Assembly: GCF_002968575.1 (NCBI RefSeq)
Contig: NZ_PVBM01000013.1
Location: forward strand, 1-64,000
Direction of reading: 5' to 3'
From: Neorhizobium huautlense
Lineage (GTDB): Bacteria > Pseudomonadota > Alphaproteobacteria > Rhizobiales > Rhizobiaceae
Length of the DNA stretch: 64,000 nt
Shown one piece after another: positions 8,597-17,623 of this stretch (position 1 is its first letter; each line of letters starts with the position of its first letter). Made by a program: the position numbers and the translations under genes. The notes below the pieces were generated by a model. It saw only the letters and a list, made by a program, of their open reading frames with translations, did no database searches and had not been told where the DNA came from.

Positions 8597-9493
8597 TTAA
8601 TCCCTGAGGCGGGTTGCGCTTCTCTCTCGTGTTTGCTTGATGAACCCCGTCATGAAGGCTGCTGCCGGCTCGGGGTGAGTTTCGAGGAGAAAGTGTCCGC
8701 CGTCGAGGATGTGCGCTTCCATGCGTGGAAGGTCCTGTATCCAGGAGAGCGTTTCGGCGATGTCGAAAAAGGCGTCATGGCGGCCCCAGATCATCAGCGC
8801 CGGCGGCTGCCACTGCTTGAGATACGCGCCGATCGCATCGAAGCGGGCGACGTATTTGCCGTAGTCCGCAAGCAGGGTGCGCTGCATCTCCATGCGGCCG
8901 GGCAGGTTCAGCACCCTCCAATCCTCGACCCAGGGCTCGCCCTTGATTTTGGCGACGACCTCTGCCGGCACGTCGCGCGTATACTGGTCGCGCGTGCCTT
9001 CATAGGTGAGAAACGTGGTCGCCCTGGCCTTGTTTTCCGGGGTTGGATCGGACCAGTACGCGAATGTCGCCTCCCATTGCGGCGCAAATCCGCTCCGGTG
9101 CGCATTGGCGTTCTGAATGATGAGGCCTTCCACCAGCTCAGGCGATTGCATGGCGATCGACAATCCGACAGGCGCACCCCAATCATGCAGGTAGATGAAA
9201 CGCTGCCCCACCGCGAGATGGCGCAACAGCTCGCCGATGGCGTCGCTGAGCGCTGCAAACGACGGCGCGGGAAGCGGATCGGATTCCCCGTATCCGGGCA
9301 GATCGGGCGCGATCACATGGGCGGCGCGCGACAGCGGAAGGATCACGTCACGGAACGTGGCCGATGAGCTTGCATAACCGTGCAGCAGCAATAGTCCGGG
9401 GTAGGAGGGATCGCCCGCCGTGACGTAGGCGAGCTCGCCTCCCCCGGATAGACCCAATCGGCGCCGGGCAATTTTGTCAGACTGGGTTTGCAT
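8597..9493 (-). CDS. Alpha/beta fold hydrolase (epoxide hydrolase / haloalkane dehalogenase type)
   Basis: A 298-residue alpha/beta hydrolase. It shows the oxyanion motif LLLHGYAS (residues 35-42), the DLPGYGESD segment, and a nucleophile elbow reading HDWGAPVG with Asp104 in place of Ser, as in epoxide hydrolases and haloalkane dehalogenases. The catalytic His lies in DGGHFLLE near the end. The enzyme would attack an epoxide or halide through an aspartyl ester in the cytoplasm. It is transcribed divergently from the CGNR regulator across a strong palindrome, so it is probably that regulator's target. The substrate is unknown. Confidence 0.85.
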   Translation of the reverse strand: MQTQSDKIARRRLGLSGGGELAYVTAGDPSYPGLLLLHGYASSSATFRDVILPLSRAAHVIAPDLPGYGESDPLPAPSFAALSDAIGELLRHLAVGQRFIYLHDWGAPVGLSIAMQSPELVEGLIIQNANAHRSGFAPQWEATFAYWSDPTPENKARATTFLTYEGTRDQYTRDVPAEVVAKIKGEPWVEDWRVLNLPGRMEMQRTLLADYGKYVARFDAIGAYLKQWQPPALMIWGRHDAFFDIAETLSWIQDLPRMEAHILDGGHFLLETHPEPAAAFMTGFIKQTRERSATRLRD

Positions 9494-9540
9494 GATTCGC
9501 TCCTGAGTTTGCCGTTGTCGTTGAAACCTGATAATTTGAT

Positions 9541-9570
9541 TTATACGGTTACGTGGTTGTAACCGTATAA
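9541..9570. promoter_or_regulatory. Perfect 12-bp-arm palindrome, putative CGNR operator
   Basis: TTATACGGTTAC (9541-9552) and its exact reverse complement GTAACCGTATAA (9559-9570) flank a 6-nt spacer. The site lies centrally in the 124-bp gap between the divergent alpha/beta hydrolase and CGNR genes. A further GGTTACG half-site copy occurs at 9583-9589. There is no U-tract, so a terminator is unlikely; a dimeric regulator binding site that controls both genes is the best reading. Confidence 0.7.
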
Positions 9571-9617
9571 CTAGCTTTAAGAGGTTACGTTCCCTGTCGA
9601 GCGATCACACGGCCTGG

Positions 9618-10190
9618 GTGCCGGAGCACTTCATAGGCGGTCACCCCGCTCTGGACCTTTCGAACGCGGTCTATGACCGGCGCGCGCCACCGCCGGACAA
9701 TGAACTTTTTAAGTCCTGCCGGGACGTCGGGACGTGGCTCCTTGCGGCGGGCCTGGCAGACGAGCGTGGAGCAGCAGCGGTCGCCGAGATATGGGATCGG
9801 AATTTCCTCGACAGCGTTCGTGAGATACGGGAATCGTCGTACGAGGTCTTCGACGCGATCACCTCGGATGAGGAGATACCCGCGCAGCCGCTTGGCCTTT
9901 TGTTCTCAGGCGCAGCGCAGGGCCTCGGAGCCCAGCCGGTCGGGTGGAAGGCGGAAAGGCCCGCTTTGGCCTCCAATCAATGGCAAGATCCGGCCCTTGT
10001 GACCGCATTCCTCGCCTGCCTGTCGATCGAGGCATTCTTTACGCTGCCGCGCACAAGGCTGCATGCATGCCCACGATGTGGATGGCTGTTCATAGACACG
10101 TCGCGAGGCGGGAAGCGCCGCTGGTGCAACATGCGGATTTGCGGAAATCGCGAAAAGATATCCCGCCACAGGGGGCATGTGGGATCTTGA
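9618..10190 (+). CDS. CGNR zinc-finger / ABATE domain transcriptional regulator
   Basis: A 190-residue protein. Its N-terminal part (GGHPALDLSNAVYDRRAPP) matches the ABATE putative ligand-binding domain, and its C-terminus carries the CGNR zinc finger: CPRCGWLF, then WCNMRICGNREK near residues 154-182, with paired cysteines. Such proteins are stress- or xenobiotic-responsive regulators that bind palindromes near their own gene. The start is a GTG at 9618. It probably controls itself and the divergent hydrolase through the palindrome at 9541-9570. Confidence 0.88.
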   Translation: MPEHFIGGHPALDLSNAVYDRRAPPPDNELFKSCRDVGTWLLAAGLADERGAAAVAEIWDRNFLDSVREIRESSYEVFDAITSDEEIPAQPLGLLFSGAAQGLGAQPVGWKAERPALASNQWQDPALVTAFLACLSIEAFFTLPRTRLHACPRCGWLFIDTSRGGKRRWCNMRICGNREKISRHRGHVGS

Positions 10191-10742
10191 CCGGCGGCAT
10201 TCTGTTAAAGCGCAAGGCCCGGATCCAGGTCGCCCGCCGCCAATACCGACATAGCTTATGCACGGCCAAATCATAGCGTGCCAATCGCTCTGAACCGAGG
10301 CGGCTCGGGCGCCTCTAAAGACATGGCCTCGCTGAACCGACGCAGCGTGACGGAACGTCGTCATCCCGCCATTCGGACCGCAGCCGCGCCACACCGCCTC
10401 CGCACTTGCCCGCGGCCTTCCACAAAACCAACATTATTCGCAGCCAAGTAGTTGATGAAGGACCTCTGGCCGTGGCTTTGGGCTCCGCTATATCACCCGC
10501 CGGAGGGGGCGGTCGTCGTCAGTCACGGAAGTCGTGGCAATTCCATCAGGGAGGAGAGTGCAGATAGGGGGCTCAATGAGCGTAGTGCCCAATAGGCAAC
10601 CCGTGTCTTTCGGACGCGGCTCACCCGGAAAAGCTTTCGCTTGGCGCGAGCGACGTCGACCGCTTATGGCCGCCTCGCGTAGCTGTCGGCCTGCGGCGGT
10701 TCCGGATGAGCCATGCCCGACATTGCATCGAAGGGGCCTGCC
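10191..10742. other. Long gene-free stretch before the polysaccharide genes
   Basis: About 550 bases without a convincing gene. Short frames exist on both strands but none has family resemblance together with a good ribosome site. It may hold the promoter of the downstream flippase operon or decayed sequence. I see no repeat, RNA gene or insertion-sequence end here. Confidence 0.5.
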
Positions 10743-12224
10743 ATGAGCATCGCTGATCGGTTGGTGACGGGAAGTCTCTGGGTCACCCTCTCGAGGGTCA
10801 TCGTCAATGGATTGTCGACCCTCAGCACCATTATCCTGGCCTGGTATCTATTGCCTTCGGATTTTGGCGTGGTGGCGCTTGCGACAACCATGCTCGCCAT
10901 CGTCACGACGGTTACCGAGCTTTCCCTCGGCGAAGCGCTGATCCGGCACGAAGATCCCGGAGAATCCCATTTCAGCGCCGCATGGACATTGGCTGCGACC
11001 CGCGGCCTGATATTGTGCCTTCTCTTCGCCGCATTCGCCTATCCGGCCTCCGTCCTTTACGAGGAGCCGCGCCTGTTCGGGGTCCTGCTCGCGCTCAGCC
11101 TCAGCCTGCTGATCAACGGGCTTGCCAATCCGCGCAGGATCATGCTCCAGCGGGAGCTGATCTTCTGGCAAGAATTCGTACTGAATGTCGCCCAGAAAGT
11201 TGCCGGATTCGTCGCGACCGTCGCCATAGCCGTCATCTACCACAGCTACTGGGCGCTTGTGGTCGGCACTCTGGTCATGCAGGCGACGAACGTCCTGACG
11301 TCATACCTTGTGATGCCCTTCCGCCCCCGCCTCACCTTCTCCCATATGCGGGAGTTCTTTTCGTTTTCCCTCTGGATTACCGCCGGGCAGATCGTCAATA
11401 CGCTCAATTGGCGTTTCGACTACCTGCTCATCGGCAAGCTGCTGGACGGCTCCGCGCTCGGCTATTATTCGCTCGGCGGCCAGCTCGCCATGACGCCGAC
11501 GCGCGAGGCGACGGCGCCGCTGACGGCGACCATCTATCCCGGTTTCGCCAATGTCCGCCACGACCCCCATCGTCTGGCGGCAGCCTATCAGCGGGCGCAG
11601 GCGCTGCTGACGGCCGTTGCCTTGCCTGCCGGCATAGGAATGGCGGTCGTTGCCGACCCCCTCGTCCGGCTCGTTCTCGGAGAAAAGTGGCTTCCCGTCA
11701 TCTTCATCATCCAAGCGCTCTCGTCCGTTTACGCCCTGCAGACGCTGGGCTCGCTCAACCAGCCGCTCGGCATGGCTCTCGGCCACACCCGCACCCTGTT
11801 CATCCGCGATACCCAGATGCTTCTGGTGCGGGTTCCAGTGATCACCGTCGGCCTAGTCTTCTGGGGCCTGCCGGGGCTGATCGTCAGCCGGGTGCTCACC
11901 GGTCTCTTCAGCGCTTTCGTCAACATGATCATCGTCAAACGCTTCATCAATGTTCCGGTGACGGCACAACTGTGGGCGAATTTCCGGGCGCTCGCGAGCT
12001 CGGCCATCATGGCGGCAGGCGTCTTGCTTGCTCACCGCCAGATGGGGGTTGAGACCACCTCGACGGCGCTGGCTCTGCAGCTCGCCATCCTCATTTGCCT
12101 TGGAGGCGTTCTCTATTGCACCTCCAGTATCCTTCTTTGGCTGGTCATGGACCGTCCAAACGGTCCCGAGACCGAAATACGAAGAATCGCCTCCAAGGTG
12201 ATTTCCAAAGTCAGCCACGCCTGA
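10743..12224 (+). CDS. Polysaccharide flippase (Wzx/MATE-like oligosaccharide exporter)
   Basis: Integral membrane protein of 493 residues with about 12-14 hydrophobic helices and the early motif GSLWVTLSRVIVNGLSTLSTI typical of the polysaccharide transport (PST) family. Such proteins flip lipid-linked repeat units across the inner membrane for exopolysaccharide or capsule assembly. The ATG at 10743 (MSIADRL) follows AAGGGG and is preferred over the frame start at 10713. It heads a three-gene plus-strand set with a pyruvyl transferase and a glycosyltransferase. In rhizobia, ExoT and related exporters look like this; the exact orthologue cannot be assigned. Confidence 0.88.
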   Translation: MSIADRLVTGSLWVTLSRVIVNGLSTLSTIILAWYLLPSDFGVVALATTMLAIVTTVTELSLGEALIRHEDPGESHFSAAWTLAATRGLILCLLFAAFAYPASVLYEEPRLFGVLLALSLSLLINGLANPRRIMLQRELIFWQEFVLNVAQKVAGFVATVAIAVIYHSYWALVVGTLVMQATNVLTSYLVMPFRPRLTFSHMREFFSFSLWITAGQIVNTLNWRFDYLLIGKLLDGSALGYYSLGGQLAMTPTREATAPLTATIYPGFANVRHDPHRLAAAYQRAQALLTAVALPAGIGMAVVADPLVRLVLGEKWLPVIFIIQALSSVYALQTLGSLNQPLGMALGHTRTLFIRDTQMLLVRVPVITVGLVFWGLPGLIVSRVLTGLFSAFVNMIIVKRFINVPVTAQLWANFRALASSAIMAAGVLLAHRQMGVETTSTALALQLAILICLGGVLYCTSSILLWLVMDRPNGPETEIRRIASKVISKVSHA

Positions 12225-12265
12225 TCAGAGGCCTGTTTAATTACAACTTTCGAAAGAGAGGTACG

Positions 12266-13264
12266 ATGCCCGCGGTACAGCAATCCGAACTCATCACCAG
12301 GCTCCAGAACAGAACGCACGATTGCCTGAAGCAATTCGTCAAGCCCGATGAACCTTTGGCGATACTGGATTTTCCCGACATCAAGAACTGCGGAGATTCC
12401 GCGATCTGGCTGGGGGAAATGGCTTATTTGAAGGATCGCTACGCAAAGCGGCCCTCCTACGTCTGCACGACCGACGATTTTTCACCGGACGAACTCAAGA
12501 GCGCGGCCCCAAGCGGTCCGATCTTCATTCACGGGGGCGGCAATTTCGGCGACGTTTGGGTCTTCCACCAGGATTTCCGGGAGCGGGTGATGGAGCTGTT
12601 TCCGAACCGGCAGATCGTCCAGTTTCCGCAGTCGATTCACTACAAGTCTCCGGAACGGCTGGAGCAGAGCAAGCGCGCGATCGGCAGGCACGGCAACTTC
12701 GTGCTCTTGGTGCGGGACGAGGAGTCGTTTCAGTTCGCCAAGGAAAATTTCGATTGCCAGGTGCATCTGTGCCCGGACATGGCATTTTGCATCGGCAGTA
12801 TAGAGCCCGACACGCCGCAATTCCCCGTCCTTGCAATGCTCCGCCAGGATAAGGAACAGGTCGGGACGGTCGATTTTTCCGCCTATCCCGACATCCCGAA
12901 GGAAGACTGGATTACCGAGAACCGTTCGAAGGTGCGCGTCGCAAAGGCGCTCGGCGCGGCATCCGCACTGCTGCATCTCAGTCCCTCGGAAGTACGGCTG
13001 CGCAAACTGGATGCCGCGGCCAACAACCGCTTCCAGCGCGGTATCCGGCAGATCTCCCGCGGCAAGGCTATCGTGACCGACCGCCTGCACGTGCATATCT
13101 GCTCTCTCCTGATCGGACGCCGCCATGCCGTACTCGACAACAATTACGGCAAGATCCGGCGCTTCATGAATGCTTTTTCGGGAGGCACGGATCTCTCTTA
13201 CAAGGCAACCTCGCTCGACGACGGCATCCGATGGGCAAGGGAACAGGCGGGTGTCGCAGCGTGA
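12266..13264 (+). CDS. Polysaccharide pyruvyl transferase family protein
   Basis: A 332-residue enzyme with family signatures: the N-terminal segment KNCGDSAIWLGE (about residues 42-53), the glycine-rich FIHGGGNFGD motif (about residue 90), QFPQSIHYK, and late RLHVHICSLLIGRRHAVLDN. The family transfers pyruvate from phosphoenolpyruvate to sugar hydroxyls, giving acidic ketals on exopolysaccharide (ExoV type). The ATG at 12266 follows AGAGAGG and gives normal length; the open frame extends further upstream. It lies 41 nt after the flippase stop. The acceptor sugar is unknown. Confidence 0.88.
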   Translation: MPAVQQSELITRLQNRTHDCLKQFVKPDEPLAILDFPDIKNCGDSAIWLGEMAYLKDRYAKRPSYVCTTDDFSPDELKSAAPSGPIFIHGGGNFGDVWVFHQDFRERVMELFPNRQIVQFPQSIHYKSPERLEQSKRAIGRHGNFVLLVRDEESFQFAKENFDCQVHLCPDMAFCIGSIEPDTPQFPVLAMLRQDKEQVGTVDFSAYPDIPKEDWITENRSKVRVAKALGAASALLHLSPSEVRLRKLDAAANNRFQRGIRQISRGKAIVTDRLHVHICSLLIGRRHAVLDNNYGKIRRFMNAFSGGTDLSYKATSLDDGIRWAREQAGVAA

Positions 13265-13295
13265 CCCAGCCCAAAGACAACGACCGGAGGCCGTC

Positions 13296-14105
13296 ATGAC
13301 CGTAGTAACGTTCATCATCCCCGTGAGGCACCAGAAAAATGCGCGCGACTGGGGCCTGCTGAAGAAAAATCTGACGCAGACCGTCGCCTCGATTTCCAAT
13401 CAAACCAGCCCTGACTGGCGAGGAGTGATCGTCGCCAACAGAGGCGCTGATCTTCCCGCGCTGCCGGACAAATTCTCGGTGACCTGGGTGGATTTTCCGC
13501 CGAACGACATCCATGATCGCGGCAATGCGACCCAGGAAGAATTTCTCGATTCCTTCCGCGCCGACAAGGGCCGGCGCGTGCTTGCAGGCATGCTCGATGC
13601 CAGAGACAGCCGTTTCTTCATGATCGTCGACGACGACGATTTTGTAAGCGCCCGGATTGTCGAGTATGTGTCGCAGCATCATAACGAGAACGGCTGGACG
13701 ATCGACAAGGGCTATATCTGGGACGACGGCGGCAGTCTTTTGTTGGGTCGGGACCAGTTCAGCCACTATTGCGGAACATCGCTGATCATCCGCTCGGATC
13801 TCTACGGGCTGCCGCCGAGCGCAGAAGATGCTTCCCTCGAATGGATCAAGGATATGCTCGGCAGCCATGTCCGCATAGCGCCAGCTTTGGCTGCGCGCGG
13901 AACACCATTGAAATCACTGCCATTCCCGGGTGCGGTCTATCGCGTCGCGCACAAGGGATCGCACAGCAAGGCGCCCAGTCTTATCGAGATGTATTTCCTG
14001 AACAGGAGCGCTCTGAAGCGGCCTGTCAATATTCTGAGGAACCTTGCGCGGCTGCGGCTTCTGTCGGTTGAACACAAAAGAGAGTTCTTCGGGCTTTCGA
14101 AATAG
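13296..14105 (+). CDS. Glycosyltransferase family 2-like protein
   Basis: A 269-residue GT-A-type transferase. It begins TVVTFIIPVRHQKNARDW, has a conserved FFMIVDDDDFVS motif (about residues 107-118, the DxD nucleotide-sugar site), and later YIWDDGGSLLLG. It would add a sugar to a lipid-linked repeat unit in the cytoplasm. GGAGG precedes the ATG at 13296; the upstream part of the frame overlaps the pyruvyl transferase gene and is not coding. It is the last gene of the polysaccharide trio. Donor and acceptor are unknown. Confidence 0.85.
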   Translation: MTVVTFIIPVRHQKNARDWGLLKKNLTQTVASISNQTSPDWRGVIVANRGADLPALPDKFSVTWVDFPPNDIHDRGNATQEEFLDSFRADKGRRVLAGMLDARDSRFFMIVDDDDFVSARIVEYVSQHHNENGWTIDKGYIWDDGGSLLLGRDQFSHYCGTSLIIRSDLYGLPPSAEDASLEWIKDMLGSHVRIAPALAARGTPLKSLPFPGAVYRVAHKGSHSKAPSLIEMYFLNRSALKRPVNILRNLARLRLLSVEHKREFFGLSK

Positions 14106-14118
14106 GTCATTTGGGGCT

Positions 14119-14155
14119 GGCGATCCCGAAACGCGGCTTCGCTTTCGGGATCGCC
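14119..14155 (+). terminator. Stem-loop after the polysaccharide operon
   Basis: A 13-bp perfect stem (14119-14131 with 14143-14155) begins 13 nt after the glycosyltransferase stop. There is no U-run behind it on either strand, so it is either a U-poor terminator or an RNA-stabilising hairpin between two convergent genes. Confidence 0.5.
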
Positions 14156-14200
14156 GTGCAATTGACGATCAACGGCGGTACACGGAGGCACACCCGCCGT

Positions 14201-15184
14201 TCAGGCGGAGAGCCGCGCCTCGGGCGGCGCCTCGTCGTAATGTATGCGCAGACAGCTTCGCACGCCTTCGGGTGCAAATACCGTCTCCACCTCGCCCATT
14301 CCTCCCGATAGAGCGGCAGGAATGAGCTTGCTCCCGAACCCCTGGCGCTCGGGCTGGGTGACCGAAGGGCCGTTGCTTTCGGTCCAGTGGATCTCGACGA
14401 GCTGCGGCAGCATCTTCCATTCCACGCTGACAATTCCCTCCGGCACCGAGAGAGCGCCGTATTTGGCGGCATTGGTGGCGAGTTCGTGGATGATCAAACC
14501 GATCCGCGGCGTAATGGCTTCATGCAGCTGAACGCTCGGTCCGGAGAAGCGAAACCGCTCGGGACCATAGGGCGAGAGCAGAACCCGAAGGAGCGCGTGC
14601 AGATCGGGCGGCGCGCCGGCGCTGCCGGAAGAAATGCGATGCGACTGCGACAGCGCCGAGAGGCGGCCTTCGAACAGCGGCATAAAGCGTTCCGGCTCCT
14701 TGGTATTGCGCCATGTCAGCTGGGCAATGGACAGAACGAGCTGCATGATGTTCGAAACGCGATGGCGCATTTCGCGCGCCATGATTTCGGCTTCCCTTTC
14801 GGCGGCCTGCTGAGCCTGAATAGCCTGCTGAAGCGCGTGGATGATGGTGACCATCAAGCCGCCGAATACGACGAACATGACGGTCGCCGCCATCGTGCCC
14901 GCCCAGGCGCCACCGGTGGTAGCGCCGGCCAAAGCGAAAGAAGCGGCCGCGACAATCACCAGGGCGCCGGCCCACGGGCCTCCCCAGGCTGCAGACACCA
15001 CGATCAGCGGGTAAAAGGTAAGAAATGGCGCACCGGTCAGCCATATCGAAAGAAAAGCGCGAATGGCGAAACCGATGAGCAGGCATGCAAAAGCGACGGC
15101 CAGCCCGCGTTTCCATGATGGCGGTTCTTCCGGCAGCAAACGCTTCCATAACTCTCCGCCAGCCCAGACTCGCTTGCGCTCCAT
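14201..15184 (-). CDS. HWE/HisKA_2-type sensor histidine kinase with membrane DUF4118-like sensor
   Basis: A 327-residue kinase. Four hydrophobic segments in residues about 25-118 resemble DUF4118 (KdpD-type) helices. Then follow a short coiled linker and the phospho-acceptor His141 in REMRHRVSN, a HisKA_2/HWE dimerisation helix, and an ATPase domain with LIIHELATNAAKYGAL (N-box) and a GFGSKLI segment. HWE kinases are abundant in rhizobia and often act in general stress or light signalling. The ATG at 15184 is preferred because GGGG is 6 nt upstream; the longer frame to 15301 lacks a good site. No response regulator is adjacent, so its partner is elsewhere. Confidence 0.85.
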   Translation of the reverse strand: MERKRVWAGGELWKRLLPEEPPSWKRGLAVAFACLLIGFAIRAFLSIWLTGAPFLTFYPLIVVSAAWGGPWAGALVIVAAASFALAGATTGGAWAGTMAATVMFVVFGGLMVTIIHALQQAIQAQQAAEREAEIMAREMRHRVSNIMQLVLSIAQLTWRNTKEPERFMPLFEGRLSALSQSHRISSGSAGAPPDLHALLRVLLSPYGPERFRFSGPSVQLHEAITPRIGLIIHELATNAAKYGALSVPEGIVSVEWKMLPQLVEIHWTESNGPSVTQPERQGFGSKLIPAALSGGMGEVETVFAPEGVRSCLRIHYDEAPPEARLSA

Positions 15185-15473
15185 CAAATTCCCCTCTGCC
15201 GGCCGCATCTGCGACGATAATCCCTGTCCCGAGCAAATCATCGTCAGACAATGCTGACGCAGCATAGACAGAAGTTCTAGATCGCGCATCCCCCGATCCA
15301 CAAGATCAACAGCAACCAGCCGCTATTCGGTGAACGCTTCCATGGCGTCGAAGCATCGGATAGGGACATTTGTCGCCATTCGATACAGTTGAAGCGCATG
15401 TCCGATACAGTCGATGCACGCGGCAAATCCGCGACATATTCGCCAAGAGCAACGGGCTTGTAGGAAATACCGG
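15185..15473. other. 289-bp gap between cyclase and kinase genes
   Basis: An open frame of 75 codons lies here on the minus strand (15277-15504), but its start overlaps the end of the cyclase gene and it shows no family resemblance. It is treated as non-coding. The kinase promoter is probably here. No repeat or hairpin stands out. Confidence 0.4.
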
Positions 15474-17369
15474 TCATGTGGCCGACTTCGCGATCTGGTA
15501 CCACGTCCGGTTGGCGTTGATGACCTGATTGCGCCCCGCTTCCTTCGCCCGATAAAGCGCCGCGTCGGCCTGCGTGAACAGAGCCTGAGCAGTGATGTCG
15601 CCCGGCGCCTCCGGTGGCAGCGTGGCCGTTCCGATGCTGACGGTGACGTGGCCGAACGGCGGATTGCCCGTATGCGGCAAGGCCAGCGCACTGACCTGCA
15701 CGCGAATTCTTTCAGCCACTGTCCACGCCCCGCCGATATCCGCATCCGACAGCAGCACCGCCATTTCTTCGCCGCCGTAACGGGCGGCGATGTCGCCGGG
15801 ACGCTTGACGCAGTTCCTGACGACAGCGGCAATCTGTGCGAGGCATTCGTCGCCGGCGGCATGACCGTAAATGTCGTTCAACAGCTTGAAGCGGTCGGCA
15901 TCGATCATCAGCAGGGACAATGGCGTCCTGCCGCGCCGGGCCCGCTTCATTGCCTCTTCAAATCGGACGTTGAAGGACCGGCGGTTGGCGAGCTTCGTCA
16001 GATCGTCGGTACTGGCAAGCTGATCCAGTTGATCATGCATGATCTTGTGTGTCGTGACGTCGCGAGTGATCGCAACGACCCTCGTCGCGCTCGCTTTGTT
16101 TTGCTCCGGCAATTTGCTCAGGGCCGTCTCGAGCCACACCTCCTCGCCGCTCGGCTTCACATGCTTGATGAGGAATTTCTCGTGGGTCGACCCGTTCTGC
16201 AACCGCGCTGCAGCCTCCCGAATGGTTGCCTCGGCTTCTTCCGTCATGCCGGCATAGACGCTTTTTCCGATCAATCTATCCGCCTCGATGCCCAGGATCG
16301 CGGCCGAGGATGGAGAGACATATTCCCGGATGCCGTTCTCATCAAAACGGGAGATGACGTCGCTCGATGATTCGGCAAGCAACCTGAATTCGGCTTCGCG
16401 CGCCGCAAGCTGGGCCTCGCTTTCCTCGCGCCGCTTGAGCTGCTGGCGCCAATGGGACGCGGCAAGGACCGAAATGGCCATCAAAACCAAGGCATAGATC
16501 CAGCGGAGCTTGGCCTGTGTCATCCACTCAAGCAGGATCTGCTGCTTCGCGGCCGCGGCGAGAACGACGATGCCGGTCCGCTCGCTCTGATAGAAGCCGC
16601 CGATCCGCTGCTGCTGGTCCACCGGAGATCGGTAATGAAAGGCTCCCGCCGTTCTCGCTCTCAGGTGTCGCGCAAAGAGTTCGTGCGCGGCCATGTTGGT
16701 GCCCAGGAAGTTTTCCGCCATCGGACCGCGAGCGAGAATCATGCCGTCGCCGCGCGCCATCAGGAAAGACCCGTCGCTCCCGACCGGGAAATTTCGGAAG
16801 AAATTGATGAAATGCTTGACGCGAATGGTGGAGACGACAACGCCTCCGAACGAGCCGTCGGCCCGCAGGACCTTCTGTGAAATCGGCCAGACCCAATCCC
16901 CCGACAGGCGGCTCTTGATCGGCTTGCCGAGGACCGGCAACGGGAAGGGCTTGGCCTTGTGGTACTGGAAATATTCCCGGTCCGTATAGAGCACGCCCGC
17001 CGGCGGCCGGTCAGCCGATGTCGCGATCATGCGGCCTTCCGCATCGATATAGGAAAGTGTGTCGAGCGTCGGCGACGCCTTCATCTGGCGTGTGATCAGC
17101 GATTTGATTTTCGCCGCAATATGGGGATGCCCCTCTTCATCGCCAATCACCGCGATCAGGCTGGCAAGGGGGAGCCGCGTGGTCTCGATGACATCGTCCG
17201 CATGCTGGGCAATTGCCTCCGCGGTCTGCTCCAGGCTCATCTCGACCCGTCCGACCTCGGCCCTCCAATTTGAGTACTCCGTCCACCCAAGCAGAGCGGA
17301 AAAGGCCAGGAACCCGAGCAAGACGGCAATGGGGGTCGTCTTCGTTGACCGGATCACCAAGGCCTTCAT
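15474..17369 (-). CDS. Diguanylate cyclase with dCache and PAS sensor domains
   Basis: A 631-residue membrane receptor enzyme. It has a transmembrane helix at residues about 13-30, an extracytoplasmic dCache-like domain (about 35-285, with YIDAEGRMIATS and the DREYF motif), a second helix at 288-305, a PAS domain (about 322-445) and a GGDEF domain (450-620). The active site reads GGEEM (532-536), with Met replacing the usual Phe. The inhibitory-site RxxD is present as RPGD (523-526), five residues before the motif. It should make cyclic di-GMP in response to a periplasmic ligand. No EAL domain is present. Confidence 0.9.
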   Translation of the reverse strand: MKALVIRSTKTTPIAVLLGFLAFSALLGWTEYSNWRAEVGRVEMSLEQTAEAIAQHADDVIETTRLPLASLIAVIGDEEGHPHIAAKIKSLITRQMKASPTLDTLSYIDAEGRMIATSADRPPAGVLYTDREYFQYHKAKPFPLPVLGKPIKSRLSGDWVWPISQKVLRADGSFGGVVVSTIRVKHFINFFRNFPVGSDGSFLMARGDGMILARGPMAENFLGTNMAAHELFARHLRARTAGAFHYRSPVDQQQRIGGFYQSERTGIVVLAAAAKQQILLEWMTQAKLRWIYALVLMAISVLAASHWRQQLKRREESEAQLAAREAEFRLLAESSSDVISRFDENGIREYVSPSSAAILGIEADRLIGKSVYAGMTEEAEATIREAAARLQNGSTHEKFLIKHVKPSGEEVWLETALSKLPEQNKASATRVVAITRDVTTHKIMHDQLDQLASTDDLTKLANRRSFNVRFEEAMKRARRGRTPLSLLMIDADRFKLLNDIYGHAAGDECLAQIAAVVRNCVKRPGDIAARYGGEEMAVLLSDADIGGAWTVAERIRVQVSALALPHTGNPPFGHVTVSIGTATLPPEAPGDITAQALFTQADAALYRAKEAGRNQVINANRTWYQIAKSAT

Positions 17370-17623
17370 AGAATCACTCCAGAGCCGCCTTCGACTCGAA
17401 TATTCCAGAATACATTACAAAACGCTAAAGAACTTCGCTTCCGCTAGTCCGGGAAATCATAGGCGAAAAACAGTAGGTGTGGCGATGCCCGGAGCCTTCA
17501 AGGCCGTTCCGGCATTTGAGCGGCGCAATTCCCCTCGATTGTAACGGCCGGTGGAACCTTCGGCGCGCTTTTAAACTTTCTAGCGTCAGAACGCAGCTGC
17601 AGAGGACACCTGGAACATTGAAA

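Noticed and set aside
10534..10746. 70-codon frame before the flippase gene
   Set aside because: No family resemblance, and it overlaps the flippase start. The region is listed as gene-free.
10982..12052. 356-codon open frame inside the flippase gene
   Set aside because: It is in another frame of the same strand and has no membrane pattern or family resemblance.
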